Assembly: GCA_013375495.1 (NCBI GenBank)
Contig: JABXKC010000010.1
Span: 1-64,000 of the forward strand
Source: Promethearchaeota archaeon
Lineage (GTDB): Archaea; Asgardarchaeota; Lokiarchaeia; Sigynarchaeales; SOKP01
DNA length: 64,000 bases
Direction: 5' to 3'
Of this stretch, positions 26,438 to 35,667 are shown piece by piece. The position numbers and the translations under genes were made by a program. The notes beneath the pieces were generated by a model. The model searched no databases. It saw only the letters and a list, made by a program, of their open reading frames with translations, and had not been told where the DNA came from. Every line of letters begins with the position of its first letter. The stretch's first letter is position 1.

Positions 26438-27832
26438 TTAAGTAGTCATTTTCGAACCAATATTATTACTCTGAAGTGAAATCTTCATTTTTTTTATCTC
26501 AAACCAAAAATATTTAATCGTAATGTAATACCATACTAACAATCCAGGAATCACTATGATTAGAGAAATGAGGATATTAGTTGGTAGTATTAAACCTAAA
26601 ATATTTATATTTATAAGGTTTAATGGCATTATGAATAATTCAATACATACGAGATAAACATAACCAATCACTACTAAAACTACCATAAGAATTACAATAC
26701 CTCTTATTCTTGGAAATTTATACAATATAATAGTTGTAATAAATCCAAAAATAACAGTTACAATAATTAACACAGTATAGTCTTGATTTCCGGTTGTTAT
26801 TACCATTAATATGGTGGTTAAAATGGAAAAAAACCCACAGATAAATGAAATACTATAAATATTCTTTACTAACTCTGGTTCTCTTAAAGGTCCTTTTGCT
26901 AATATTAATCTCGGTAGGGTTAAAGCAGCGCTTTTTAGATCGGATGCTTTTATAAGATCGGTTTCCAGCATTATGATGTCACTCTTATTATCTAATATTT
27001 CGCTGCTCTCAAAAAATCCCTTTACTGAATATAGAACATAAAAGCTGTTAAAAATATGAATTAATAGAGCACAAAATACTGCCGCTTCAAGAGATCCGAA
27101 TAATGCAATACCAGCAAAGATAGCCCCGATACTTAGTGTTCCAACATCTCCTGGAAAAATTCTTGCTGGAAACTTATTATATAAGTAAAAAGGTATTAGA
27201 ACCGCTATCGATATTACCGTAAATAACATTCCTTCTGCTGAATCCCATATAATTGAGCAAGCAAACAAAGAAATTAAAGCAATTATAGATGTACCTGATC
27301 CCTCACCATTATATCCTTCGAGCATATTCACAGTATTTGCAAATACTGCTACAATTATAGGAACTACAATTGGATAAATCAAGCTTAATCTCAATTTCCC
27401 TAAGAAAGGAATTGTGGGTGATTCGATGCTAATAAAACCAAATAAATTGGCAAGAAAAATTAATATCCCGGTAAAAATTGTTAATATTACCTTATATCTC
27501 GATTTCAACCTAATTCTATCGTCAATAAAACCTATTACGCCAGATAAAACTACTGTTAAAATAAATATTAAAATTTCATTAAAAAAATTTGGAAAAAATA
27601 TTATTAGTAAAACAGAAGTGAATGAAATTCCAAAAATTAGGACGATTCCCCCAGATTCAGCGACTTCGGTTCTTGAATTTTTATGGATATCTATTCCGAT
27701 GTATCCTTTCTTTTTCATAATTTTTATTATAGAAGGGATAATAAGCGTTGTAATAACAAATCCCACGATAAAAACAATTATTAAATAGATGAATTCCACC
27801 ATACTCCAATTCAAATCAGATATCCGAATCAT
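26438..27832 (-). CDS. Glycosyltransferase family 4: UDP-GlcNAc:polyprenyl-P GlcNAc-1-P transferase (Alg7/AglH-like)
   Basis: 464 residues, polytopic. Motifs of the WecA/MraY/Alg7 family in order are GIDIHKNSRTEVAESGG (substrate loop), GFIDDRIRLKSRYK (catalytic Asp-Asp), NMLEGYNGEGSG (Asn/Glu-Gly motif) and FPGDVGTLSIGA. Such enzymes start assembly of lipid-linked oligosaccharides, including archaeal and eukaryotic N-glycans. A ribophorin I-like gene lies 1 kb away, which supports that role. It is about 100 residues longer than bacterial WecA, with an extra helical C-terminus. Confidence 0.85.
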   Translation of the reverse strand: MIRISDLNWSMVEFIYLIIVFIVGFVITTLIIPSIIKIMKKKGYIGIDIHKNSRTEVAESGGIVLIFGISFTSVLLIIFFPNFFNEILIFILTVVLSGVIGFIDDRIRLKSRYKVILTIFTGILIFLANLFGFISIESPTIPFLGKLRLSLIYPIVVPIIVAVFANTVNMLEGYNGEGSGTSIIALISLFACSIIWDSAEGMLFTVISIAVLIPFYLYNKFPARIFPGDVGTLSIGAIFAGIALFGSLEAAVFCALLIHIFNSFYVLYSVKGFFESSEILDNKSDIIMLETDLIKASDLKSAALTLPRLILAKGPLREPELVKNIYSISFICGFFSILTTILMVITTGNQDYTVLIIVTVIFGFITTIILYKFPRIRGIVILMVVLVVIGYVYLVCIELFIMPLNLININILGLILPTNILISLIIVIPGLLVWYYITIKYFWFEIKKMKISLQSNNIGSKMTT

Positions 27833-28035
27833 TATAGCTGTTATGTTTTTGAGTAATTTAACTGTATTAACAAAAAATTAATATTGATCTAATATAATTT
27901 TTTATTTTGTATTTTTTTTTCTGTTATGAGTAATACAAAAGTTGTAAATTAATTAATTTTCTTAATTTATTCAGAAAAAGATAAAACCCAAAATAATTTC
28001 GAAATGATTCTAATTAACTCATATATGTTATAAAA

Positions 28036-28137
28036 TAGCCCGGCACGGAATATCGATTACCGAATTTTCTCGATAATTTTCGAACCGTGGTCACGGGGTT
28101 CAAGGCCCCAGATGCTTGGCCACTACACCACCGGGCT
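28036..28137 (-). tRNA. tRNA-Gln (UUG) with an intron in the T-psi-C loop
   Basis: Acceptor stem: AGCCCGG (28137-28131) with CCGGGCT (28043-28037), discriminator A at 28036. D arm: GTGT/GCAT around AGTGGCCAA. Anticodon stem TGGGG/CCCCG closes a seven-base loop CCTTGAA, giving anticodon UUG (28103-28101). Position 33 is C, not the near-universal U. The T stem CACGG/CCGTG encloses 36 bases instead of 7: TTCGA begins a normal T loop, then about 29 extra bases form a hairpin (TATCGA with TCGATA). This is best read as an intron near position 58/59. Without it the tRNA is 73 bases. CCA is not encoded. Confidence 0.8.
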
Positions 28138-28145
28138 TTAATTTT

Positions 28146-28158
28146 TATTATTTATATA
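28146..28158 (-). promoter_or_regulatory. TATA box for tRNA-Gln
   Basis: On the minus strand this reads TATATAAATAATA, 9-21 bases before the mature 5' end of the tRNA. It fits an archaeal TATA box with a short leader. It overlaps the 3' end of the Trm112-like gene. Confidence 0.45.
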
Positions 28159-28775
28159 TTAAAAGGTTTTAAATTTTGTTTAAAAAATGTAAAATCTAAT
28201 AAATCTTTATTGGTTTTTAGGAATTCAACTTCTGTTTTTTCATCTCTATATTCATCAGGAAGCATTTGTGGTATTGTTTCGATTATTGGGTACCATCTCT
28301 TACATTCTTCGCAGAATAACAATCCTGATTTAATTTCAATTTCAGTTTTAATTTTATTTAAATGATATAATTCTGGAAATATATTTTCAATTTTTTCTAA
28401 ATCTCTTTTTTCATTAAATTGTACTATTTTATTTTTTAGATCCTGTGTGATGATGCTAAAACATCGTTTACTTAACTTATTCGATGATTTATCGTGTAAA
28501 TGTTCAACTTCGTTAATGCTTGAAATGATTGAATTTAAATAGAGATCAATCACACTTTTTTCTATTACAATATCATCTTTTAAGTATAAAGTCCCTTGTT
28601 CTTCTTGAATTTCAATAATTTTTTCGTCTAAAATTTGATTGATATCTCTATTCTCGTAAACGCTAAGAATCTCCTTAAATTGTTCTTCACTAGTTTCAAA
28701 TGAAAAGATATATAACTCTAAAGGAAAATTCTTATCTATTGGGCAAGCTAAAATATCGCATAACCACGGTTTCAT
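28152..28775 (-). CDS. trm112: Trm112-like methyltransferase-activator protein
   Basis: 207 residues. The N-terminus MKPWLCDILACPID and the C-terminal block CEECKRWYPIIETIPQML, then PDEYR, are the two halves of the Trm112 zinc-binding core. A long helical insert of about 130 residues lies between them. Trm112 proteins stabilise tRNA, rRNA and release-factor methyltransferases. The second N-terminal Cys (expected in CPxC) is Asp here, so the zinc site has at most Cys11 or Cys6 plus the CEEC pair. It is co-directional with the ribophorin I-like gene, 23 bases downstream of it. Confidence 0.75.
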   Translation of the reverse strand: MKPWLCDILACPIDKNFPLELYIFSFETSEEQFKEILSVYENRDINQILDEKIIEIQEEQGTLYLKDDIVIEKSVIDLYLNSIISSINEVEHLHDKSSNKLSKRCFSIITQDLKNKIVQFNEKRDLEKIENIFPELYHLNKIKTEIEIKSGLLFCEECKRWYPIIETIPQMLPDEYRDEKTEVEFLKTNKDLLDFTFFKQNLKPFNI

Positions 28776-28798
28776 TAAGCCACCGGTTGATTTGTTAT

Positions 28799-30658
28799 TT
28801 ATAATAAATAACTTCTAAGTTGTTGGATGTATTTGTCTATTGTCCTATCTATTTTCTTTCTTCTGTTGAAGAAATCATCAGATAACTTTTGATAAGCAGC
28901 TTTGGATGGAAGTTTACCTCTTTTATATCTAGATTCCAAGAGGTTCAAGCTATCGTTAACACTGACTCTCTCAGCATCTAATACATCAAGTTTTTTTATT
29001 ATGTTATTATATGTGTCGCTTGTTTCTATCAGTATCTTTTTGAATGGGAGGATTTCTTCTTTAATCTTATCTATCTTCGCATTGTTTTTAGCGAATAAGT
29101 TCTTATATGTTTTCTTTGCCATTTTTTTGCGTTTTGTTTCATTTTCTGCTTTCCTAATTTCTAAAACTAACGCATTTTTTTCTTCGTACAAAGAACAAAA
29201 TTCTCTAATTTCGCTTGTAGGGATTATTTCTTTTTTGAAGACTGACATTTCTTCCTCCTTCGTTCGTGTTTTGATAATTATAACAAAAGCCGCGGACAGA
29301 AGTGCTATAATCATAATGAAAATGATGGGTCTAAGAATTAAGTCAAAGATATCTACCGTAAATGTAAACAGAATTGGTTTTTTTTCAAGAGGGCTTACAT
29401 ATTCAGAACTATAAACTAGAACTCTCGTACCAACAGTTTTGTATACTGCTTCTGGTGGAGAAGATGTGTAATCTATGGTACCACAACCTTCAATAACTAC
29501 ATTGGTTGTTTGCTCATGAATTAAATAATCATAATTCGTCGTCAGAAGATTGATTGAGATGGACTGTTGGAGCCAATTGTAAGAAACGTACTGTTCGTGT
29601 GGTAAATTATATTCAATGAAGAATTTAAATTTTGAAGTTGGTGATAAAGAAACTCGATTTTGATATAATTGAATGGTTAAGACTTTCTTAGAAGGATCTG
29701 CAGGAGATTCAGCTATACTCCCGAATAATTGACCTAAATCGTCGTAGATTTTTACATTCTTTGCATTCGCAGGTATGTTCAATGGGAATAAAGAAGCTTG
29801 TATAATTCCTACATTTTCTATCATAACTTCTTCTGTATTTTTAATAATACCCCATGGAGAGATATATATTTCTCTATTTATTTTTTCAATCTCTAAACCA
29901 GTTAATTGTAAGCTTTTTATTGATACTGTAGTTATGTTGTTTTCGTTTAAATTTTCCAAAAAGGGATCTAGATGGTTGATATTTAAACTTTGCTCTAAAT
30001 CATATATTACAACATCACCTTCTACGACTTGCCCCATTCCTTCAAATTGTTTACGAGTATATAATTCTGCTTGTGGAGGTATTAAATAAAGTGATTTTAA
30101 ATTTCCTTCGCACCTATATGGTAAGATTGGAAACAATAACCCATTGAAATGTATCAATTGCATTGGCCCCTCTTCAAGCTCAGTAATTTCATAGGATACT
30201 AGGTCTGTATAGCTTTGCTTAACACTTATTATCGTTTCCTGTGATGGCAAAAGAGGTGAATCGAAATAAATATTTATTAACTCAAAACTACCCATTACTC
30301 CAAACGATCTTTCAGTTAACAAGGTATTCATTGTCTCCCCTATAGCGTTGATATAAACTAACTTATTTGAGTCCTCTAAGGGAACTCCTATTAGGATTGA
30401 ATTAATAGGGTTGTCATTTTCATTTAAGATTGTTAATCTATCAAGTATATTTATTAAACCAGAAATGCTTAAATTAGTACGTCGTACTAGTCCAGTTATC
30501 AAAATGTTTTCTGCTCCTTCTAAACTACCGGATAGTTTGGGCATTTCGAATTCATTTTGATCTTGATATTGATATATGGAATTATCATTAAAATTTTGAA
30601 ATATGAAAATAAACGATAAGATTCCAATTAATATAATGATTTCAGTTCTTCTTCTCAT
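28799..30658 (-). CDS. Ribophorin I (OST1)-like oligosaccharyltransferase subunit
   Basis: 619 residues with eukaryotic ribophorin I architecture: an N-terminal signal/anchor helix (7-23), a large extracellular beta-rich region (25-440), one membrane helix (about 441-463) and a 156-residue helical cytoplasmic tail. Local matches to human ribophorin I include YISPWGII (human VSHWGNI), VKIYDDLGQL (human VYYRDEIGNV), FIEYNLPHEQY (human VGYNLPSYEY) and the tail KLPSKAAYQKL. In eukaryotes it is a structural subunit of the OST complex near the translocon. The divergent neighbour is Sec61 beta and a GlcNAc-1-P transferase lies close by. The assignment rests on motif reading, not alignment scores. 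Confidence 0.72.
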   Translation of the reverse strand: MRRRTEIIILIGILSFIFIFQNFNDNSIYQYQDQNEFEMPKLSGSLEGAENILITGLVRRTNLSISGLINILDRLTILNENDNPINSILIGVPLEDSNKLVYINAIGETMNTLLTERSFGVMGSFELINIYFDSPLLPSQETIISVKQSYTDLVSYEITELEEGPMQLIHFNGLLFPILPYRCEGNLKSLYLIPPQAELYTRKQFEGMGQVVEGDVVIYDLEQSLNINHLDPFLENLNENNITTVSIKSLQLTGLEIEKINREIYISPWGIIKNTEEVMIENVGIIQASLFPLNIPANAKNVKIYDDLGQLFGSIAESPADPSKKVLTIQLYQNRVSLSPTSKFKFFIEYNLPHEQYVSYNWLQQSISINLLTTNYDYLIHEQTTNVVIEGCGTIDYTSSPPEAVYKTVGTRVLVYSSEYVSPLEKKPILFTFTVDIFDLILRPIIFIMIIALLSAAFVIIIKTRTKEEEMSVFKKEIIPTSEIREFCSLYEEKNALVLEIRKAENETKRKKMAKKTYKNLFAKNNAKIDKIKEEILPFKKILIETSDTYNNIIKKLDVLDAERVSVNDSLNLLESRYKRGKLPSKAAYQKLSDDFFNRRKKIDRTIDKYIQQLRSYLL

Positions 30659-30811
30659 GATAAATTTCCTTTTCTAACTCAAATTAACTAACAATAATTA
30701 ATAGCATTAATAAAAATTTATTATATTTTTTTTTATAATTCAAGATAAAACTTATTATTTTTGATGTTTTAATTTTAATTAATTAATATATAGATTTGTG
30801 ATAGTGGATTA

Positions 30812-31024
30812 ATGTCATCTCAACGTAGTCAATCAAGACGTAAGAAAAGAAGAAGTGGTAGCGCTCCAATGCCTTTGGGAGGTGCTGGTTTAATGAGGTT
30901 TTTTGAAGATAGTTCAATTGGAATTAAGATTAGTCCTATAACTACTGTGATTTTTTCCGTAGCTTTAATTTTAATTGTGATCTTTGCTTGGTTGGGGATT
31001 TTCAGTTGGTTATTTACATCGTAA
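30812..31024 (+). CDS. Sec61 beta / SecG-type preprotein translocase subunit
   Basis: 70 residues: a basic Ser/Arg-rich N-terminus (QSRRKKRRSGSAPMPLGGAG), then SSIGIKISPITTVIF and one C-terminal membrane helix. This is the exact plan of archaeal and eukaryotic Sec61 beta, a tail-anchored translocon subunit. It is divergent from the ribophorin I-like gene, with about 150 bases between them for both promoters. The MazG gene follows 32 bases downstream on the same strand. Confidence 0.92.
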   Translation: MSSQRSQSRRKKRRSGSAPMPLGGAGLMRFFEDSSIGIKISPITTVIFSVALILIVIFAWLGIFSWLFTS

Positions 31025-31056
31025 TCTTTTTTTTTAACTAATTTGTTGTCTAGCCT

Positions 31057-31350
31057 ATGAAAATATCAAATTTTCAGGATTTACTAAAAGATCTTTATCT
31101 TCAAAAAGATTTAGATAGAGGAGTAAAATCCACCTTCATTTGGTTAATAGAAGAAATGGGGGAACTAGCTACCTTATTAAATTCAACAGGTATAGATAAG
31201 AAAAAAGTATCTGAAGAGTTAGCAGATATTATTGCTTGGGCGATTTCTATTGCAAATATTTTAGATATCGACATAGAAGAAGCTTTATTTAACAAGTATC
31301 CTAACAAGTGTAAAAAATGCAGCTCTTCTCCATGCATATGCGAAAAATGA
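31057..31350 (+). CDS. MazG-like nucleotide pyrophosphohydrolase
   Basis: 97 residues. LIEEMGELA and EELADIIAW carry the paired acidic residues that bind Mg2+ in the MazG/all-alpha NTP pyrophosphatase fold. A short C-terminal tail with CKKCSSSPCIC may bind a metal, as in other archaeal members. The likely role is housecleaning of abnormal nucleoside triphosphates. Confidence 0.82.
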   Translation: MKISNFQDLLKDLYLQKDLDRGVKSTFIWLIEEMGELATLLNSTGIDKKKVSEELADIIAWAISIANILDIDIEEALFNKYPNKCKKCSSSPCICEK

Positions 31351-31412
31351 TTAAGTTAATATTATTTTAAGAAATAAATCAACTAAAAACTAACATAAAG
31401 TGAAACTACTAA

Positions 31413-32168
31413 ATGAATCTAGAAAGAAATAATAACTCTTTTCTACATCAAAAGGCAATTGTTCACGAAAATGCATATATTGATAGTTATACAGCAATAG
31501 GGAAGGGAGTTAAAATTGAGAGTGATGTTTATATTTCAAAAGGCGCCAAGATCTATGGAAATGCATTGATTCAAGCAGGTACTTATATAGGTGAAAATTG
31601 CATCATAGGCCATCCACAGAGAGGTGATTTATCAAAAATAACAAAAGAGAAGAAGGAGATCACAGATTATGAAAGTCCTTTAATTACAATCGGAAGGGAT
31701 TGCACTATTAGAGCATGTACGATAATTTACTCCGAAGTGAATATTGGTGAAAAATGCCAAACAGGACATAATGTTATGATTAGAGAAAAAACTAGTATAG
31801 GTGGTAATACTTTAATAGGTACTAACACAGTTATTGACGGAAATGTTATTATAGGAGAAGACGTAAGTATTCAAACTGGAGTATATATTCCCTTACATAG
31901 CAGAATTGGAAATAATGTTTTTATGGGACCATTTAGTAAATTAACAAATGATAAATATATGATGCGTAAAGAATTTCCTCTAAAGGGCCCCGATATCGAA
32001 GATAATGTTTCATTAGGAGCTAACTCAGTAATCTTACCAGGAATTACAATAAAAAGGGGAACTATTGTTGGAGCGGGTAGTGTGGTAACAAAGAACACTG
32101 ATGAGAACGATATCGTTGTAGGAAATCCCGCTAAATTATTAAAGAAAAAACCCGAAGATTGGACATAA
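31413..32168 (+). CDS. Left-handed beta-helix (hexapeptide) acyltransferase, WbpD-like
   Basis: 251 residues. Tandem hexapeptide repeats (for example IGENCIIG, IGEKCQTGHNV, IGGNTLIG, IGEDVSI) run almost the full length, ending in LGANSVILPGITIKRG and VVGNPAKLL as in UDP-acetamido-sugar N-acyltransferases. A catalytic His is likely in QTGHNV. It probably N-acylates an amino sugar nucleotide for surface glycans. The following DUF354 gene points the same way. Confidence 0.8.
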   Translation: MNLERNNNSFLHQKAIVHENAYIDSYTAIGKGVKIESDVYISKGAKIYGNALIQAGTYIGENCIIGHPQRGDLSKITKEKKEITDYESPLITIGRDCTIRACTIIYSEVNIGEKCQTGHNVMIREKTSIGGNTLIGTNTVIDGNVIIGEDVSIQTGVYIPLHSRIGNNVFMGPFSKLTNDKYMMRKEFPLKGPDIEDNVSLGANSVILPGITIKRGTIVGAGSVVTKNTDENDIVVGNPAKLLKKKPEDWT

Positions 32169-32228
32169 TTAATAATTACTCCAATTGTATTAATTTTTCG
32201 AAATAGATTTACAAAAAATGTGTGAAAA

Positions 32229-33332
32229 ATGAGTTTGTCTAATAAAAAAATTTGGATTGATGTAGAGGAACCAAAAACGGCAATTATGTTTAATTCTCTA
32301 CTTAAGAAATTTCAAACAGAAAACGCAGAACTTTTAGTTACTGCTAGAGATTATGATTCAACTTTTCAAATTTTAGACGATTTAGACATTAGCTATCAGA
32401 AAGTAGGGAAGCACGGTGGTGAAAAATTAGAAGATAAATTGGAAACTTATATATATCGCTTAAACGAATTATTTCCTTTTGTTTCTAATTTTAAACCCAA
32501 TTATTTTATCACATTTTCTTCTGTAGAGGGCGCCAGAATCTCATACGGGTTAAAAATTCCTTCAATAGGTTATAACGATGAACCACGAAATGTTCCAGTG
32601 TGTAAATTAATATTTCCTTATTTAGATAAGATAATAATCCCCGCGTGTGTTCCTGAAGAATGGTATATCAATCTTCACGCCAGTCCGGATAAATTAATCA
32701 AATATAATGGTATAGACGAAATAGCTTGGCTTTCAAAGTACGAACCTAATCCTAAAATTCTTGACACTTATTCCTTAGATAAGGGAAAATTCGTAATTAT
32801 TCGGAGTGAACCTAGCTTTGCTAGTTATTTTATTGATAAGCTTAAACCGGAAGAGTCGCTTATTAGTCAATTCTTTCCCCCCATATTTGCGAGATTTCCA
32901 GATTTAAAGTACTTTTTAATTGTTAGAACAGAAAAGCAGGAAGCGTTTCTTAAAAAGAAATTAAGAAATTTTATTAATAATTCCAATGTGGTTATTGCGA
33001 GATACATGCCAAATATGGTGGATTTATGTTATTACAGTGCTTTAGTAATCAGTGGAGGGGGAACAATTGTTCGTGAATCAAGCCTTTTAAATGTACCGAG
33101 TATAGAATATTTTCCAGGAGAAACAGCCCCCCAAGAACACTTTTTAATCGATAATGGTTTTCCCTTGATGCATATAAAAGAATGTGAAAAAATAGTAAAG
33201 AAATCTATTGAAATTATCTCATCAAAACTAAGTTCTAATAGGTTTGATACTTCATTTAAAAGGAAGATCATGAAATTTGAAAACCCAAACGATATTTGCT
33301 TTAAAATTGTAAAGGAGAATTTAATTAAGTAA
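32229..33332 (+). CDS. DUF354 glycosyltransferase-like protein
   Basis: 367 residues with a GT-B-like layout. The N-terminal Rossmann half begins KIWIDVEEPKTAIMF, typical of DUF354. VISGGGTIVRESSLL and IEYFPGE mark the C-terminal nucleotide-sugar half. The family is thought to act in polysaccharide or lipid glycosylation, but substrates are unknown. It is co-directional with the acyltransferase and convergent with the GT4 gene. Confidence 0.75.
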   Translation: MSLSNKKIWIDVEEPKTAIMFNSLLKKFQTENAELLVTARDYDSTFQILDDLDISYQKVGKHGGEKLEDKLETYIYRLNELFPFVSNFKPNYFITFSSVEGARISYGLKIPSIGYNDEPRNVPVCKLIFPYLDKIIIPACVPEEWYINLHASPDKLIKYNGIDEIAWLSKYEPNPKILDTYSLDKGKFVIIRSEPSFASYFIDKLKPEESLISQFFPPIFARFPDLKYFLIVRTEKQEAFLKKKLRNFINNSNVVIARYMPNMVDLCYYSALVISGGGTIVRESSLLNVPSIEYFPGETAPQEHFLIDNGFPLMHIKECEKIVKKSIEIISSKLSSNRFDTSFKRKIMKFENPNDICFKIVKENLIK

Positions 33333-33337
33333 TCCTA

Positions 33338-34444
33338 CTATTTTAAAAATTCTAAATACTCTTTTTCTAATCTTTTTCCAACTGAGTTCCAACTGTATTT
33401 TTTGATAAATATCTGGGCTTTTTTGACTAGATTATTCCTTAGTTCAATATCATTGAGAAGAATTTTAATTTTTTCAGCTAATTTTAAAGAATCTCCAGGA
33501 GGAACGAATAAGGCACTATCTCCTAATATTTCTCTATAAACCAAAATTGATGAGCATATAACGGGAGTACCACAGGAAATAGCCTCTAAAGGAGTTAAAC
33601 CAAAACCTTCAGATGATGAAGAATAAGTAAGAAAAATATCCCCCATTGAGAAGTAATACGGTACCTCATCCTCAGGCAAATATCCCATAAAATGAACATC
33701 TTTATATGTTTCTCTCCATTTATTGAATTCTTTTTCCATTAAATAATCTGGTTTTCCCCCGATAACTAAATTAACATTAGGATTTTCAGTTTTTACAAGT
33801 CTGTAAGCTTCTATTATATTGGCTACTCCTTTATAGGGGGCAATTCTTCCAATATACAATAGTACAGGTCCTTGAATATGCAATTTTTCCTTTAATCTTT
33901 GAGCTTCTAAGGGATAAGGTTTATATTTCTCTTCGATACCATTATAAATAGTAGCAATCTTATTTCTATCGATTCTTGGAATATAATGTAGGAATTCCCT
34001 TTTAACGAAATTAGAGACAGTCATTATTTTCGATGCTCTCTTTGAAATAAATTTTATAAGTAATCTTTCTAAAGGAACAGTTGTTAGTTTTGTCTCAAAA
34101 GGGGTAAAATCGTGGATTGTACAAATGAATCTTTTTCGTCCTACTAATATAATTGGTAATGCGGCTTTAGCACTGTTAGCATGTATAATATCAAAATTGT
34201 TAGTTCTTAAGTATTTAATTACTTTATAGTAGAAGTGAGGGACCCAAAAAAACCTCTTCCTAATGAGATCAAATTGTATTATATCTGGGTTTCCTAAATC
34301 TTTATTCCATTTACCAGTGATTAATTTTACATTATGGCCTTGTTGCTTTAAATATTCAAAATGTGCTCTGATTACTTTGGCTTCTCCATCGGCACCATCA
34401 GGAGAAACTGTTAAAGAAATTAAACATATTTTCAACTTTTTCAT
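33338..34444 (-). CDS. Family 4 glycosyltransferase (GT-B)
   Basis: 368 residues. The N-terminal domain has DGEAKVIRAHFEYLKQQGH. The hinge has LLYIGRIAPYKG. The C-terminal nucleotide-sugar motif SSSEGFGLTPLEAISCGTPV contains the E-x7-E pair. It is a retaining glycosyltransferase related to PimA and other mannosyl- or glucosyltransferases. It probably works on the same surface glycan as the preceding opposite-strand genes; donor and acceptor cannot be told. Confidence 0.88.
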   Translation of the reverse strand: MKKLKICLISLTVSPDGADGEAKVIRAHFEYLKQQGHNVKLITGKWNKDLGNPDIIQFDLIRKRFFWVPHFYYKVIKYLRTNNFDIIHANSAKAALPIILVGRKRFICTIHDFTPFETKLTTVPLERLLIKFISKRASKIMTVSNFVKREFLHYIPRIDRNKIATIYNGIEEKYKPYPLEAQRLKEKLHIQGPVLLYIGRIAPYKGVANIIEAYRLVKTENPNVNLVIGGKPDYLMEKEFNKWRETYKDVHFMGYLPEDEVPYYFSMGDIFLTYSSSSEGFGLTPLEAISCGTPVICSSILVYREILGDSALFVPPGDSLKLAEKIKILLNDIELRNNLVKKAQIFIKKYSWNSVGKRLEKEYLEFLK

Positions 34445-34481
34445 ATGAAATCTGACTATATTTTAATTAATTCCCATAATG

Positions 34482-35462
34482 TTATGTGAGCTGTTTGAAT
34501 CCATCTTCGGTTATCAGTATCGTTTCTTCGCTTTGTGCTACGAATTCTCCTTTCTGTTCTGCTAACACATAATGTGCTTGAACTTTTCCTTGCTGAACTA
34601 ATTCTTGAAGCCCAAATGCGACTCCCATTCTAAAATCTTTTGCTAACCATCTTTCCGCAAAAGGAAGCGTTTTATAATTCTTATTTATATGTCCTAGTAT
34701 TTGTTTAGAAGTTTTTCTCCGTAATGGGACTCTTCCCGCATAGGGATTTAATTCGTAGATATAGGAAGAATTGGTATTATGAACCGTCCCTTCTCCCGTT
34801 GATGCAAAAATTTCAATACCAAATACATCTCCCTCTTCCATTATATCACCACCTTGATTGCCTAATTCGGGTAATCTTTTTTTACCATGAACCGTCCACC
34901 TTTCAATTTGATGTCCACCTAGTTCTTTAATTGGATTAAATTTAAAACCTTTCACGATTTCTTCAATTTTTTTACCTAATTCTTTCGTGTTAATCTTGGG
35001 TTTAGTCATCATTTTTGCTGCTTCTAAAGCGACTTCTGTTGCTTGAATAATGTTTTCAAGTGCTTTATCATCGTTAAAACTTATAGTAAAAGCAGTATCT
35101 ACAATATAACCATCAATGTGCACGCCTAAATCGATTTTTACAACATCACCATCTTTAATCGTCAGTTCATCGTCTTTTATAGGAGATGTATAGTGAGCAG
35201 CAATGTTGTTTATACTCACATTAATGGGAAACGCCCATTTCCCACCCAAGTCAATAATTTTCGCTTCAGCCATTTCTATTAAGTTGAATACATTTACTCC
35301 AACTTTTAACTGTGGTATAATAAATGTCTTTACTTCTTGAGCAATGTTTCCGGCTTTAGTTAGAGATTCAATTTTATTCTTCTTCTCTTCTTCATCTTTT
35401 TCTGCTTCTATTTGATTTTTATTTTTTGCAGATCCATTTTTTAAATTATTATTCTCAGTCAT
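34482..35462 (-). CDS. map: Type II methionine aminopeptidase
   Basis: 326 residues. It has the two-metal pita-bread fold with VKIDLGVHIDGYIVDTAF (metal Asp residues), GGHQIERWTVHGKK (metal His, and the His typical of the type II insert) and EEGDVFGIEIFAS (Glu). It removes initiator methionine. A Lys/Glu/Asn-rich extension of about 40 residues precedes the catalytic domain, recalling the charged N-terminus of eukaryotic MetAP2 and absent from most archaeal enzymes. Confidence 0.9.
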   Translation of the reverse strand: MTENNNLKNGSAKNKNQIEAEKDEEEKKNKIESLTKAGNIAQEVKTFIIPQLKVGVNVFNLIEMAEAKIIDLGGKWAFPINVSINNIAAHYTSPIKDDELTIKDGDVVKIDLGVHIDGYIVDTAFTISFNDDKALENIIQATEVALEAAKMMTKPKINTKELGKKIEEIVKGFKFNPIKELGGHQIERWTVHGKKRLPELGNQGGDIMEEGDVFGIEIFASTGEGTVHNTNSSYIYELNPYAGRVPLRRKTSKQILGHINKNYKTLPFAERWLAKDFRMGVAFGLQELVQQGKVQAHYVLAEQKGEFVAQSEETILITEDGFKQLT

Positions 35463-35667
35463 TATATTAAGTAAATGTAAAAGTTGATAAAAATATTTTT
35501 TAAATAAGGATATTAAACTTAATAAGATAGAAAAAATAAGGTAAACATTAATAATTAAATAAAGTTAATTTTAATAGATCATATAAGTAATAAATTAATC
35601 ACTCATTAAGTCGGTTTATAATTGAGTGAATACATTTATATATTAATTAAACCTTCGTTAAAAATTA

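Noticed and set aside
28036..28137. tRNA-Glu or a degenerate tRNA
   Set aside because: The anticodon loop reads UUG with Gln-type D and anticodon arms, and all four stems pair fully once the T-loop insert is removed.
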